A stretch of 64,000 nucleotides of DNA, taken from assembly GCA_029204225.1 (NCBI GenBank), contig CM055096.1, positions 67,618,370 through 67,682,369 of the forward strand, in the 5' to 3' direction. Both the position numbers and the translations under genes were made by a program. Source of the DNA: Diphasiastrum complanatum (Eukaryota; Streptophyta; Lycopodiopsida; Lycopodiales; Lycopodiaceae). This document shows, in pieces, positions 21,580 to 33,730 of this stretch (the first letter of the stretch is position 1; every line of letters starts with the position of its first letter). Below the pieces are notes generated by a model. It ran no database searches and had not been told where the DNA came from. It worked only from the letters and a program-made list of their open reading frames with translations.

Positions 21580-22250
21580 AAACATCCACCATGACCCCCT
21601 TGATCTAGCAACTAGAATGCTAACTTCATCTGAATTATAACTTCAATGTATATGATACTTGACAAGAACCAAAATTATATTAGGTGCCCATAGCTAATGG
21701 AAAAAAGCATCAATGAAAAATAGCACTTATGACTACAAATTTTCATTGTACAATACATGGTCCAAATGTTGAAATATTGGAAAAATCTATCTAATGTTGT
21801 AAGTAGGGGTCCTAAAAATGCCAAAGATGAATTGAGCTCTTTTGGCTTAGTAAAGACCCATCTTAGAATAAAATATTCAAGGTAGGTAGAAGTAGAAACT
21901 CGAGCTACCATAGGAATTGCCATTTGTACTTTGCATGCCACATTTAATGCATGAAAATACTAGGTGGCACAATTAGACATATTGAGGTGGCTTGAATAAG
22001 TCTAGATAGCTTGAGAGGTGGATTCATAACTCCAATTCAACTCAAACTAGGAGGAGAGTCCATGGATCTATATATATGTGATGTACTCTCATTGAGAAGA
22101 TGATGATTTTTGTGTGTATTGCAATTTGGAGACTAAGCTCTTTGTGCCCTCTCTCTCTACTCGAGTTTGTACTTTCATATTCTCTCTCTAGTCGAGTTGA
22201 GGCATTTATTGTACTTAGTTTCATGTTTTGTTGACAGATCTTGCTTGTAA
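21580..22250 (+). repeat. probable divergent LTR remnant
   Basis: Contains a TATA-like CTATATATATGTG at about 22069, then the paired motifs TCTCTCTCTACTCGAG and TCTCTCTCTAGTCGAG (22145-22200) and a CTTAGTTT phrase, the same arrangement as the LTRs at 13579-14315 and 27431-27756. No clear TG...CA ends or PBS. Confidence 0.4.
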
Positions 22251-22349
22251 CACAATAATATTTCTTATATGATCAGCTTTCCTATTGTCAATCAATGCTA
22301 GTTTGATCTTTATGACATTATTGGGCTTAGGAGATAGCACACTCATGAT

Positions 22350-23413
22350 CATTTGCTGTGTAGATGGACTTCTTGGCTCCTCCATACGGTGTCTTCTATG
22401 GTGTCCATGGTCAAGAAAGCCAAAGCTATTGGCTTGCCTAATCTTATCTCCAAGAATTTCAAGCCATGTGAGGCTTGTGCCATATCTAAATCTCATAAGA
22501 AGCCTTTTTCAAAGTCATCTATTAAGACTACACATCCATTGGAGCTCATACACTCGGATGTGCACTTCTCATCTTCAAAGAGCAAGGGTGGTGCTACTTG
22601 CTTTGTAACTTTCATTGATGATTTCACAAGATTTACTTGGTTATATCTTCTAGCTTCAAAGTCTACGGTATTTGACTATTTTCTAAAGTTCAAAGCTCTA
22701 GTTGAAAAGCAATTTTCATACAAAATCAAGATTCTTAGAAGTGATGGAGGTGGTGAGTACACTTCCAATAAATTTCATGATTATTGTGAGCTTGAAGACA
22801 TTAAAAGGGAGTTTTCTTGTGCATATACACCATCTCAAAATGGAGTGGCTGAAAGAAAGAATAGAACCTTGTGTGAATGTGCCAAAACCATTAGAATTGA
22901 GGCATCCTTGCCAAAAGACTTTTGGGGTGAGGCCATCAATTGTTCAAACTATCTTTGCAATCGACTCCCTCATGTTGCACTTGAAGGAAGGTCACCATAT
23001 GAAGCACTTTATTTGAAGAAACCTCAGGTTGATCACCTTAGAGTATTTGGATGCATATGCTTTGTCCATATTCCCTTGGAAATGAGAAATAAGGATGATC
23101 CTTGTGCAAGCAAAGGAGTAATGGTTGGATATTCATCCAACAAGAAATCCTATCAAATCTACATGTTCTCTACTTCTAAAGTAATTGAAAGTAGAGATGC
23201 AATTTTTCATGAAGAAGAAAAGTCCAATCTAGGAGGGGCCGAGATCAAGCAACCTCAAGATCTATCACCTTTTATTATTGAAGACAATCAACATATGGAG
23301 GGGTCGAGATTTGAAGATGGAAGTCCTCGGATTTTCACTCCTAGAAGATCCATGAGAGAGAGATTCAAGCCTAAGAGGCTCACTTATGATGACAAAGAAA
23401 AGACCAAGATTAG
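22350..23413 (+). pseudogene. copia integrase (mosaic X)
   Basis: Encodes the end of gag-pre-integrase (KAKAIGLPNLISKNFKPCEAC), the integrase core with HSDVHFSSS, ILRSDGGGEY and NGVAERKNRT, so all three catalytic acidic positions are present, then VFGCICFVHIP and the proline-rich linker (SPRRSMRERFKPKRL type). One uninterrupted frame carries all of it (22353-23426), the best preserved integrase of this family here. It breaks at about 23413, where sequence flips to minus-strand RNase H. Confidence 0.92.
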
Positions 23414-24160
<747 letters not shown>

Positions 24161-24699
24161 TGGTGGTGTGAGAATGAAACATGTCTTTCTTTTTATCCTA
24201 CGAAACGAGCAAACACATCTCTCGAAATTCTGGGTGCGACGCTCCATTTACTAACTCTAGTTAATAAATAGCTTACAAGTAAATGTAAATTACACCATTG
24301 AAGATAACTTTCAGTAAGAGTTTAATTTACTCTAGTTTACAGCGACGATACGAATCTTGTCGGTTCATGTTCTAGGCGTCGTTTCGTTTCAAGGGGTCTT
24401 GTCCTTTAATAGAAGACAAGTCCTTATCAATTAAATTCCGAAAAATGATATAGGCCTCTTCATAATATGTATTTGTCTAGCGCATGTCCTCATTTCCATG
24501 TATATATTGCCATTTTGGAATAAATATACAAATATGTAGTATCACATATCCCCCTCCTCAAATGTGAAACGTCCTCGTGAACATATAATTTCCATTTTAA
24601 GAGTTATTCATTTCTTAGAAAAGAATATTTTTTTGTCGAGGATCTTTCTTAGGTCAAGTGTGAAGATATTTCTTTATTCATTGAATAGATAACCTTCAC
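24161..24699. other. no gene recognised
   Basis: AT-rich non-coding sequence after the microsatellite. Nothing supported. Confidence 0.4.
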
Positions 24700-26204
24700 T
24701 TGATATTTTCAAATCAAATGTTGATTCAGAATATATTTCAGCAACCATAGAATAAGCATCATCACATATAAAAGCTCAATATCACGCAATTTGTAACGCC
24801 ATATACAGAAAAAATCTTTCATGTATTTTAAGATCCTTGTGCAATTACTATGCCAATTCCAAATCTCTCTAGCATTCAAGCAATAATATGTCTTCCCTTG
24901 CTCTGGTGTATCTCCCGATAGGTAAGTTGCCATATGGTGACAATCTTACAGGGAGTGGAGTGCCATCAAAAAGTTCTTGAACTAATTGAAAACCTTCTTC
25001 TGAACTTTTCCTAAGTGTAAATTGTTTGAATAAAGTAGATGAAAACTGAATAAATTTACACTTAACAAATAAGTTCTGAACAGAAAATAATACTTTGGCT
25101 GCAAAAGTGCCAAACTGACAAAAATTATATGTATAGAAAGATTTATATTCTTGGGATTTTGCTCTATCCTGCAGATTGTGCTTGATTTTCACAAAATAAC
25201 TTGAAAAATTGCTCTTCCAGTCAGTGTAAATATTGTACAACTCCAAATATGCCATGTTGATATTTAGTAGCAGGCCTGCGTCTTCGAATTCTTCAATGTT
25301 CGCCCGACCGTCTGGTAAATATAACTTGAACTGAGCATGCTTCCTCCAAAACTTTCACTTCGAATCGCCATGCCAAAAAAACTGTTACTCCTTTATATGG
25401 ATGTACTCCAGCGCATATAAAAATGTTGAGCCTATGTACAACTCCACTGATCCGAAGGACATAACTTTGAACTTTCTCTATATTATGGCAAGCATAGACA
25501 TCATTTCTGTTCTATGGTCAGCTGGTCCCATAACTAAAGAAAATTCTCCTTTTTCCACTCCGTCGTCGGCAAATGCCATGCCTATTGAGCTTGGTAGCGT
25601 CAAATAGTCGACATGCCATTGTAATTCGATATTGCACTTCCAAAATCGTTCAAAAAAATTTGGAAACTTTCTGCACAAACCTTTGACTGATTTCTCCTTT
25701 GTCATTTGGCCTTAGGTTGTGCTTCTACAACATCCTGTTGATGGATGTTGGCAGTGAGCTTCTGGTCTTCGAGCTGTTGTTTGAGGTCTGCTACCTCCTT
25801 CTGTAGATAAAAAATTCTAATACAGGCTTCTGCATGCTCTAGGTGATCTGCCACGCCTGTACAGTTTCGGGTTGTCTGGATCTGCTTTTCCAAATCCTCG
25901 ATCTTTTCTAGTTCCTATGAGTATTCCTCATGTGCATCTAGCCCGGAGTAGTTAGTTGCCTCAATAGAAAGTTCTTTCAGCTTGGCAAGTTCTTCTTTGA
26001 CGAGTGCTTTGTCATCCTCGAGTGGAATCAAAAACTCGACTCAAAAATTCTCAAGCTTCTGGTCTTGAAGAGACTGCAGCTTTGAGAAATCTATTTGAAT
26101 TAGCCTAGATCTGCTACATAACTATAAGGCAGTTTCTGTCTTTATTCTTTTCATGCTCTCCTCATGAAATGTGGTCTATAGAGAGGCCTTTTCTGACAAG
26201 CAAA
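24700..26204 (-). pseudogene. decayed unknown gene with coiled-coil segment
   Basis: Minus-strand blocks form a readable but broken product: a coiled-coil-like part (ALVKEELAKLKELSIEA, KIEDLEKQ, LQKEVADLKQQLEDQKL, about 26050-25702), then FPNFFERFWKCNIELQWHVDYLTLPSSIG (25690-25590), SFGSVELYIGSTFLYALEY, WRKHAQFKLYLPDGRANIEEFEDAG (about 25350-25280) and SPYGNLPIGRYTRARED (about 24950-24900). At least five stops or shifts separate them. No catalytic motif is recognised. It is truncated at its 5' side by copia C. It may be host or DNA-transposon derived. Confidence 0.35.
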
Positions 26205-26760
26205 AGCTATTTTGCAGGTACTATAAGAAAGTCGACCATCTCCTCCAAGACTGCAGGATCCTCAAGTAGAACAATGAAGAAAAAAATAGTCCCAAAAGCA
26301 AGCTCATGCAGTAGAGGCCAACAATATTCAACAGAAGGAAAAAGATGAGACACCATTTATGGACAAGACAAAAGAACTCCAAGAAGATGATCCTTGGTAT
26401 TTGGATGCACGAGCCACTCAACATATGACTCACCACCAAGAATGGTTTGAGGACTACACTCCCTTCGTAAAGGCAAGAGTTGTTCACTTCAGAGACAACT
26501 CAACACATCATATCCTTGGAGAAGGAACAGTGAGGCTAAAATCTTTGAAACAAATTCCTAATCTTATAGAGAACTTGCTCTCCATTAGCAAGATTGTAGA
26601 TGTTGGCCATAAAGTAGAATTCATTACATCAAAATAAACTAATATTGATAAATCTAATAAGATCCTTGTTGTTGGCAAAAAGAGTAGCTATTTATATAAA
26701 TTAAGCCACTGTTATGCCTTATCCATTCATGCATTGCATTCTTATGTTAGTTCAAATCTT
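26205..26760 (+). pseudogene. copia zinc knuckle and protease remnant (element C)
   Basis: FCRYYKKVDHLLQDC (about 26210-26255) is a CCHC knuckle whose second Cys is Tyr. A frame at 26359-26637 then gives WYLDARATQHMTHHQEWF, the protease active-site region with SG replaced by AR, followed by ILGEGTVRLKSLKQIPNLIENLLSI. A TAA ends it at 26637, and a few gag-pre-integrase-like residues follow before a large deletion. Confidence 0.82.
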
Positions 26761-27019
26761 GATCAATGCTTTCTGATAAATTTTTTTCTCGATTGATACT
26801 CACTCAACTCAGAATGTCTAATCTCGAAGGAAGAATGGTTGTCTCATATGCCTATTTGTTTTGCTCCCTTCATGGTTGTCTTCGACACCTACCAGACATT
26901 CCTCCATTCGATCTAAGTCAATGTTGATGTTGTAGTTTGGTAAAGTTCTGCAATAGTTCTCTATATTGGAGCTCTATTTTCTATTCCGCAACTAATTTCT
27001 TCAACTAGACTCCAACACT

Positions 27020-27430
27020 TTGATGTATGTTATGTTGTGTATCAGGCCTGATATAGCCTATTCCCTTAGTACACTCAGCCAATTCTTATAAAACTTTGGT
27101 TTAACTCATTGGAAGGCGCTACAGAAAGTAATGAAGTATATTCAGACTATTATTGACTACTACATCTACTATGGAGGTCCTGAGTCCTCCAATATTCTTC
27201 ACAAATACACTGATGCAAATTGGGCAGGAGACCTAGACACTAGAAAGTCCACATCAGCTGTTGTTTTCTTACTTAACCATGGAAAACAGACTTCAGTAGC
27301 ATTATCATCTACTGAGTCTAAATACATTGCTGCGACTAAAGTTGTCAATGAAGCCATTTGGCTTCGAAACCTACTTTCTGATATCAATCTTGTTCAGAGT
27401 AGTACTACAGTTTTATTTTGTGATAATCAA
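27020..27430 (+). pseudogene. copia RT end and RNase H (element C), interrupted by D
   Basis: RPDIAYSLSTLSQFL (with a TAA after it) and HWKALQKVMKYIQ lead into RNase H: YTDANWAGDLDTRKSTSAVVF, SVALSSTESKYIAATK, WLRNLLSDI and CDNQSV, where the LTR of D begins. The RNase H resumes at 29895. Confidence 0.9.
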
Positions 27431-27756
27431 TCCGTCCATTTTGTACTGAGTTTTTTGGATATCAACAAATTTTGAGTTCTAGTCACATTGTCGTTTTCTC
27501 TCTCTACCCGAGGCCAATTTGTTGCATTCTCTCTCTACCCAAGAGTTTGAACTTTTCATACTCATTTTTTTTAAAGCACATCTTCCACAGGTGTGTATGT
27601 ACTTGTATGATGAATGTATGCATGTTGTAGTGTGTCTTTGCCTTAGAAAATTGAGATAGATCTTGATTATCAATCTAGGCTTGATCTATGTGCAAGCACA
27701 TCCCTTAGGAGATCATTATCACACTCAAAGGACACTCCACACATGTGAATTCAACA
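27431..27756 (+). repeat. left LTR of element D
   Basis: Aligns with 29569-29894. It has paired TCTCTCTCTACCCGAG/TCTCTCTCTACCCAAG motifs (27495-27545) and ends ACACATGTGAATTCAACA followed by the PBS. Confidence 0.88.
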
Positions 27757-27889
27757 TGGTATCAGAGCTATCACACTTTTTGGCACTCCCACACATGTGA
27801 TATTCAACATGGTATCAGAGCCTACCTAATGTTACCATGCATCTATCATCATTAGTTTGACAAAATTTGCATCAAACTCAAGCTAGGAT

Positions 27890-29530
27890 AATGTTGATGA
27901 CAAAGCGCTATTTGTCAAAGACAAGCACAAAGGGAGGAGCAAGAATCAACACCAACAATTCTCTATGGACAAAACAAAAGACAAGAACAAAGATGGAGAG
28001 GAGAGTGATTCCTCTCAAGCTTCTACCTCTAAGATGAAGAAGAAGAATGGCAAAAGAGGCCATTGTGCCACAAATTGTTTCAAGAAGAAGAACCAGTTCA
28101 AGCAAGCCAACATCTCCAATGAGAAAGAAGACCCTATTGCAAGTGATGGAGAAGGATCCCTTATGGTATCAAATTTCTCCTCTTCTCCTTTCAAGAAGGA
28201 TGGCTTTTGGTATATTAACAGTGGAGTATCTTCACATATGTGTAGCTCCAAGGACTCTTTCTCATATATTGTACCTTATGATGGAGCCAATAAGTCAATA
28301 TACACTACAAATGATTATGAATGTCCAATTTAAGGAATAGGGACTATTTTCTTGAAGCTTGCATCTTCTAAAGTTCTATCTCTTTCAAAGGTTCTTTTTG
28401 TTCCTAAGCTTACAAAGAACCTTATATGTGTTGGCCAACTTCTTGATAATGGCCTTGATTTGAAATTCCATGTTGATACTTGTGTTATAAAAAAAGATGA
28501 TGAGATCCTTGCATAAGGATCTAGATTTAGAGGCGTCTACAAATTGGATCCACAAGAGAGTGCAAACTCTTGTGATATTGCTTATGTGACCAAGCTTTCC
28601 AAGGAGGAGTTATGGTATAGGAGATTGGGACATCCCAACTACAAATATATGCTTCTATAATTAAAGATACCAAGGCTATTGGCTTGCCAAAATTATTTTC
28701 CAAGGAGATCAAGGCATGTGAGGCTTTTGCTATTGCAAAATCACACAAAAAGCCATATCCAAGATTTTCCATCAAGAGCACACATCCTTTGGAGTTGATA
28801 CACTCGGATGTGCACTTTTCGTCATCTAAAAACAAGGGAGGAGCCACTTGCTTTGTTACTTTTATGGATGATTTCACAAAATACACGTGGTTATATCTTC
28901 TTTCTTCAAAATCCATGGTGTATGACTGTTTCCTCACAGTCAAAGCATATGTTGAGAAGCATTTCTCTTTGAAGATCAAAGCTTTGAGGAGTGATGGAGG
29001 AGGAGAATACATCTCCAACAAATTCCATGACTATTGTGAACAAGAAGGCGTCAAAAGGGATTTCTCTTGTGCTCATTCACCTTCTCAAAATGGGGTGGCC
29101 GGGAGGAAGAATAGATCCTTATGTGAGTGTGCCAAAGACATAAGGATTAACATCTTTGCATTTGGATTTTTGGGAAGAAGCTATCAATTGTGCAAATTAT
29201 CTTTGCAACAGGCTCCCACATCTTGCTCTTGGAGGGAAGACACCATATGAAATCTTATTCAAGAAGAAGTCTAAGGTTGATCACCTAAGAGTCTTTGGAA
29301 GTATTTGCTTTGCACATATTCCCTTGGAAACTTAGGAAGAAAGATGATCCATGCTCAAGCAAAGGGATCATGTTTGGATACTCATCCACCAAGAAGGCCT
29401 ATAGAGTCTTTATACTCTCTACCTCAAAGGTGACTGAGAATAGAGATGTCAAACCATTGAGCAAGAGTGCCTTCATCAAGCATAGATCTAATCTTGGTCT
29501 AATCTCAAGATCAATTTTCAATAGGAATTG
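27890..29530 (+). pseudogene. copia Gag end, protease, integrase and RNase H tail (element D)
   Basis: A frame from about 27896 gives the Gag linker, a zinc knuckle that lost its first half (KKNGKRGHCATNC), protease region WYINSGVSSHMC (Asp replaced by Asn), then after a TAA at 28331 KLASSKVLSLSKVLFVPKLTKNL and gag-pre-integrase (LWYRRLGHPNYK). Integrase follows in another frame (28684-29250: HSDVHFSSS, LRSDGGGEY, NGVAGRKNRS, with Gly instead of the catalytic Glu). A shift near 29150 and one near 29330 break its C-terminus. At about 29450 TSKVTENRDV is joined directly to KPLSKSAFIKHRSNLGL, the RNase H end. Confidence 0.9.
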
Positions 29531-29560
29531 AGAATGGACTACCACAAGTTACTACTAATA

Positions 29561-29894
29561 TGTTAGATCCATCCATTTTGTACTAAGTTTTTTGGAAATC
29601 AATGAAATTTTGAGTTCTAGTCAAGTTGTTGCTTTCTCTCTCTACTCGAGGCCAATTTGTTGCATTCTCTCTCTACCCGAGAGTTGGAATTTTTCATACT
29701 TAGTTTTTTTGAAGTACATCCTCCACATGTGTGTATGTACTTGTATGATGAATGTATGCATGTTGCAATGTGTCTTTGCCTTATAAAATTGAGATAGATC
29801 TTGATTATCAATCTAGGCTTGATCTATGTGCAAGCACGTCACTTAAGAGATCATTATCACACTCAAAAGACACTCCAAATGTGTGAATTCAACA
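29561..29894 (+). repeat. right LTR of element D (334 bp)
   Basis: TGTTAGATCC...GAATTCAACA. Same paired TCTCTCTCTAC motifs (29635-29685) as the left copy; clearly diverged from it. Confidence 0.88.
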
Positions 29895-30060
29895 ATTTCA
29901 TTAGAGATAAGGTGTAGAACAAGGAAATGTTTTTACAGTTTTGTAGGAATAATCTTATGACAGTGGATGTCTTCACTAAGGCGTTGGCTAAAGAGAGCCA
30001 CACCCGATTTTGCAACATGTTAAATCTCAATATCAAGGCATTCCAAGATCTACATTAAGA
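29895..30060 (+). pseudogene. RNase H tail of element C, right of the nested insertion
   Basis: FIRDKV, a TAG, then NKEMFLQFCRNNLMTVDVFTK and ALAKESHTRFCNMLNL, ending IKAFQDLH and TAA. This is the C-terminal copia RNase H block (usually FIRDKV...DIFTKAL). About 25 residues between CDNQSV (27430) and this point are missing. Confidence 0.88.
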
Positions 30061-30067
30061 GGGAGTG

Positions 30068-31042
30068 TTGGATTTCTATCCTCATTCTTGAAATCATATG
30101 TTAATGTGATCCAGGAATGACTCTATTGCAGATTTGAACTAGTTCATCGCACAGCTTGCACAACTCGCACTTTTCAACTTACATTATTTGCCGAGTTGAA
30201 CCAGTTTGTCGCAAAGCTCACATAGTTCATCTCATAGCTTGCAAAACTTGTTGAGTCCCTCGGTCTATAGAAATGAATGAGAAAATGTATAGCTAATACG
30301 TCTACAGAAATGAATTTGAGTGTCGCACAATTCGCAAGTTCAAATTTTTTGATCGTAGGCTGATTACTACTATTAACATACACAACCATCATCATTGATG
30401 CAACTGCCATGATCTATCTAGGAAAGCTTGTGACCATCTTTTTCAATGGTTTTGTCATGATAATGTATGTGGTTTTGGAAATATATAATATATATAGCTC
30501 TAATGGTGTTTTTCAACCACTTTGAGCAATAGCTTCTCCATGTTTTTCAATGGATTAGCATGAAAAATGCGTCAGTACAATGGCACAAAGTGTCGACCTT
30601 ATAGGAACGATCACCAGCCTCAATGTCATTTACCAACCGTCAAAATGTCGGTTGTAAATATATCTTGTAAACTATAACAAGATAATACTAATCAGGCACA
30701 ATATGTTAGTTATATATATATATATATATATGCTAGATTTAGAGTTACATATACAACGAACAAGAGTGATTTTTCTCTCTAATATATTATGATCAAGAAC
30801 ACTCTCTTGGAAGGTGATTTGTTATTACACTGTGTAGCATTATTATCAGTCCTGCGAACTTATTGTATCTTATGCGCCTAATCAATAAATATTGAAGTGT
30901 ACATTGTTCCAATAGCATCTTTCTTGTTGTGATTAATCTTGGTGATTGATATGCGCATATACATTTTTATCAGATTATTCTTGAGTCATTTACTTGTTTC
31001 TCCAAGTAGCAGCATTGCTCTATCAATGTTTATAATCTAACA
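30068..31042 (+). repeat. 3' LTR of element C (975 bp)
   Basis: Follows PPT GAGGGAG. It begins TGTTGGATTT and ends AATCTAACA, an 8 of 9 terminal inverted match. An AT run (about 30711-30730) could supply the TATA box. Short CGCA(C/A)A(G/A)CT(T/C) phrases recur at 30150-30330. Confidence 0.78.
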
Positions 31043-31799
31043 TCTGTTAGTCCTTTCCATCATCATTCTAGATCAGATCAAAATAATGAACAACTCCGAG
31101 TGATCAATAGAACTGATATGAATCTGAACTAAATTGTAAATTTGCTAGCTTACTCAAATCTTACTTTGCACTTTTTTTCCTCCGCTAAAAATTGCATCAG
31201 AAGTTCGCCTCTACTAGAGTTTTGAGTTTTCACACGTTCACATTTTTTAGGTTTTTTTTATTGTTGATAAATACATTTATTTTTGTAGATTATTATAAAG
31301 ACTTTGTATGTTTTTCAGTGTCAACTGATAAAAAGATAGTGTATTTATATAGACTTTAAAAAAAATTAAATTTTTGCATAAAGACAAAATCATCTAAAAT
31401 ATATCATATGAACAATGGATTATAGAGAGATTTAGGATAAAAATCCAACACAACTTACTCTTCTTGTTATAACCATCAAAGATAGAATCCGATAAAACAT
31501 TATAAAAAAACAATTGTGATTTCAAACTGGTGGTTTGATATGTAATTGCATTGTTGTTTTCTTTGAATTTTGGCTACTGAGGATTTAGAGTAGGGATAGA
31601 AGATGCAGTAGTGCATGTTATGCTACAAGTTTTTCATGTAGCCATGTGACTCTCAACTTATAAAAGAAATTTATAAATTTTTCTTTGAAGGGTTGTGGAT
31701 GATGAGTATTTTCTTTTTAATGTAGCAAATTTGGTGTTGTAACTAAAGTTTAAAGAAAGAAAACTTTATGAGCTTAAGTTGTATAGAAAATAATTTGTT
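31043..31799. other. no gene recognised
   Basis: Very AT-rich, non-coding. Nothing supported. Confidence 0.4.
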
Positions 31800-32570
31800 T
31801 TCTTAATTGCATGGAATTGGATGATGAATTACCAATTGTTGGGGATATTTGTCCTGCTTCATCTAAATGCCAACCAATGCCTCCCATTTTTGGAGGGGTT
31901 GAAGATTGGATTAATCGGTGGGATAGTTACTCTGATTTTAATATCATCCTTGAAGAGAAATAGATAACTTTGGATTTTTATTTTCTAGAGGGTAAGGCAT
32001 CCTCCTGGTGAGGGAGCTCATTACTAAACTTTTAAATTGGATTGAGTTATTCACAAAATTCTGTAAAGCTTTTGTTGTGATTGACGACTCCAAGTTCCAA
32101 TAATTGTAAGATGGAAAACCGTGATTTACACACATACATCTAGGAATTCATGGATTATTTGGCTAAGGTATCATTATTTGATAGAAAATTGGCACAATGG
32201 CAATTCGTAAGTAAATTATCTGTCGATTATCAAAATGAATTCAAGCACAATGTGCTATATTCACTTGAGGATGCCAGTTGCATCTCGTTGATTAAACCTT
32301 CATCAAATGGGCCCAATATCGAACAATAATAAAAAACGTTAGGGTAAGAATAAACAAGTTTTTTGTGTAAACTTGATGAGTCATCACAAAAAGTTACGAA
32401 CCCCAAAAGCATAAATGACCTACAAAATCTACAAAGAAGGACTTGAAGCAAAACTTGTGTTTTTTCTATCATACTAGCCAGGACATAGGGCTAAGTGGTG
32501 TCCAAAAAGGAAATCTAAGTCATCGGGTGCTAACACTGTGGAATTACCTTGTGAAAATTGTTTAGGGGAT
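31800..32570 (+). pseudogene. Ty3/gypsy gag relic
   Basis: A heavily mutated Retrotrans_gag region: PPIFGGVEDWINRWDSYSDFNIILEEK (about 31885-31965), LEGKASSW, EFMDYLAKVSLFDRKLAQWQFVSKL (32140-32220), then a broken zinc knuckle of the GHRAKWCPKRKSK type (about 32475-32515). Several stops and shifts. No LTR or pol lies beside it. Confidence 0.72.
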
Positions 32571-33319
32571 TTGTTCATTGTAGTATCATGGGTTAGTCGT
32601 TGGGATGGAGTTTTAACTCTGTCTATTTGTATGTGGTTGATCTCCTACACTATCCCACTCCTATTTTAGACCCAACTACCAAACAAAGATCCTATTTATT
32701 CTTGGGGAGTCCCTTGCCCCTTTCATCCTATTGGCTACCTTGAAGTAGGGAGGATTATAATCCTAGGCCCTCCATGGAGGGTTGACTAATTAGTGGCCAC
32801 AAAATGTCACATCCAAAGTCACATAATTTTTGTAACTTGCCACTTACTATATATTTAGACTTGGGCCTTTATAACATTTTTTTATTTACAAGCCCAAGTC
32901 TATTTTATTTAATTACAACATTTTACATTAGGCTATTGTGCATTTTGGGTAAGACTTATACAAGTAGGATGTCTTGCATTTATTATAACAAGTGATGATG
33001 CTTCAGTTTGATGGTAGGTCACATGTCGCTCTTTATGTATAGTTAACAACGAATGCCAATATTGCCCAACAGGGCCTTCAAACTGAAGTTGTGTCGGTCC
33101 CTCGACACACTAACGCTTTATTGTGACGATTATCAAGACTCACACTATTTCTTTACTAGGAGCCTAGTGATGCTCTCCATAAATTTTAAAGGTTAAACAA
33201 ACGTCTACACAAAACGTATTCCAACATTTTCGTGACATGGTTCCTCATTATTCATACCGAGTACCTAAAGAATTCAAACGACTTTCTTTTTGTTTGGTTT
33301 TTATTTAGTTTTTTTCCTC
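32571..33319. other. no gene recognised
   Basis: Non-coding sequence after the gag relic. Nothing supported. Confidence 0.4.
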
Positions 33320-33730
33320 TCTTCATATTCATCCACGATATCCACAGCCCCAACTCTCTGGATTTTGCATGGATAAAAAAGTTACGCGTGGATTACCGCG
33401 TGAAAGCCGAACCTAATTTTTTTCCATCTTACTATGGCGTGGATAATCCACACCCGAATCAACTTCTCCTTTCCGGTTCCAGTCATCGAAGTTTAGGCCG
33501 GCTGTCAGTTGTCGCAGTTGGTGTGGAAAATCCACGCGGTTTGAATTTCACGGTCTTCGGTGATTTATGGACAGCTGTTGTCGGAAATGATAGCCACGTG
33601 GATCATCCGCGTGTGGATAATCCACGCAACCGTATCCACACTTATATCCATGCCAATCCACAACTATATCCACGCGAAATTGTTTTTGGCCGCACGACCC
33701 TTCTTTGCATTGTGCGTGGATATTTGCTTC
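33320..33730. repeat. array of imperfect palindromes around GTGGATAATCCAC
   Basis: GTGGATAATCCAC or close variants (GTGTGGAAAATCCACGC, CACGTGGATCATCCGCG, GCGTGGATTACCGCG), with single half-sites (ATCCACG), recur irregularly across about 400 bp; two perfect cores are near 33438 and 33612. A 192-residue plus-strand frame (33232-33810) covers the array but has no recognisable domain. Confidence 0.6.

Larger units (their letters stand above)
27431..29894 (+). mobile_element. Ty1/copia element D, nested and internally deleted
   Basis: Left LTR about 27431-27756, PBS TGGTATCAGAGC (27757-27768), a duplicated LTR-end plus PBS segment (27782-27822), very short leader, truncated gag, protease, integrase, then a junction straight into the last RNase H residues, and the right LTR about 29561-29894. 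RT and most of RNase H are deleted. The right LTR begins TGTTAGATCC; the left LTR start blends into element C sequence, so that boundary is uncertain. Confidence 0.88.
26205..31042 (+). mobile_element. Ty1/copia element C, 5'-truncated, split by nested element D
   Basis: Pieces in order: degenerate CCHC knuckle and protease (26205-26760), RT end and RNase H (27020-27430), nested copia D (27431-29894), RNase H tail (29895-30060), PPT GAGGGAG (30061-30067) and 3' LTR (30068-31042). The 5' LTR, gag, integrase and most of RT are absent. Confidence 0.88.

Noticed and set aside
27728-27822. Possible CRISPR-like or tRNA-related direct repeat
   Set aside because: It is a duplicated LTR end plus primer-binding site. 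No CRISPR array or complete tRNA gene was seen anywhere in the window.
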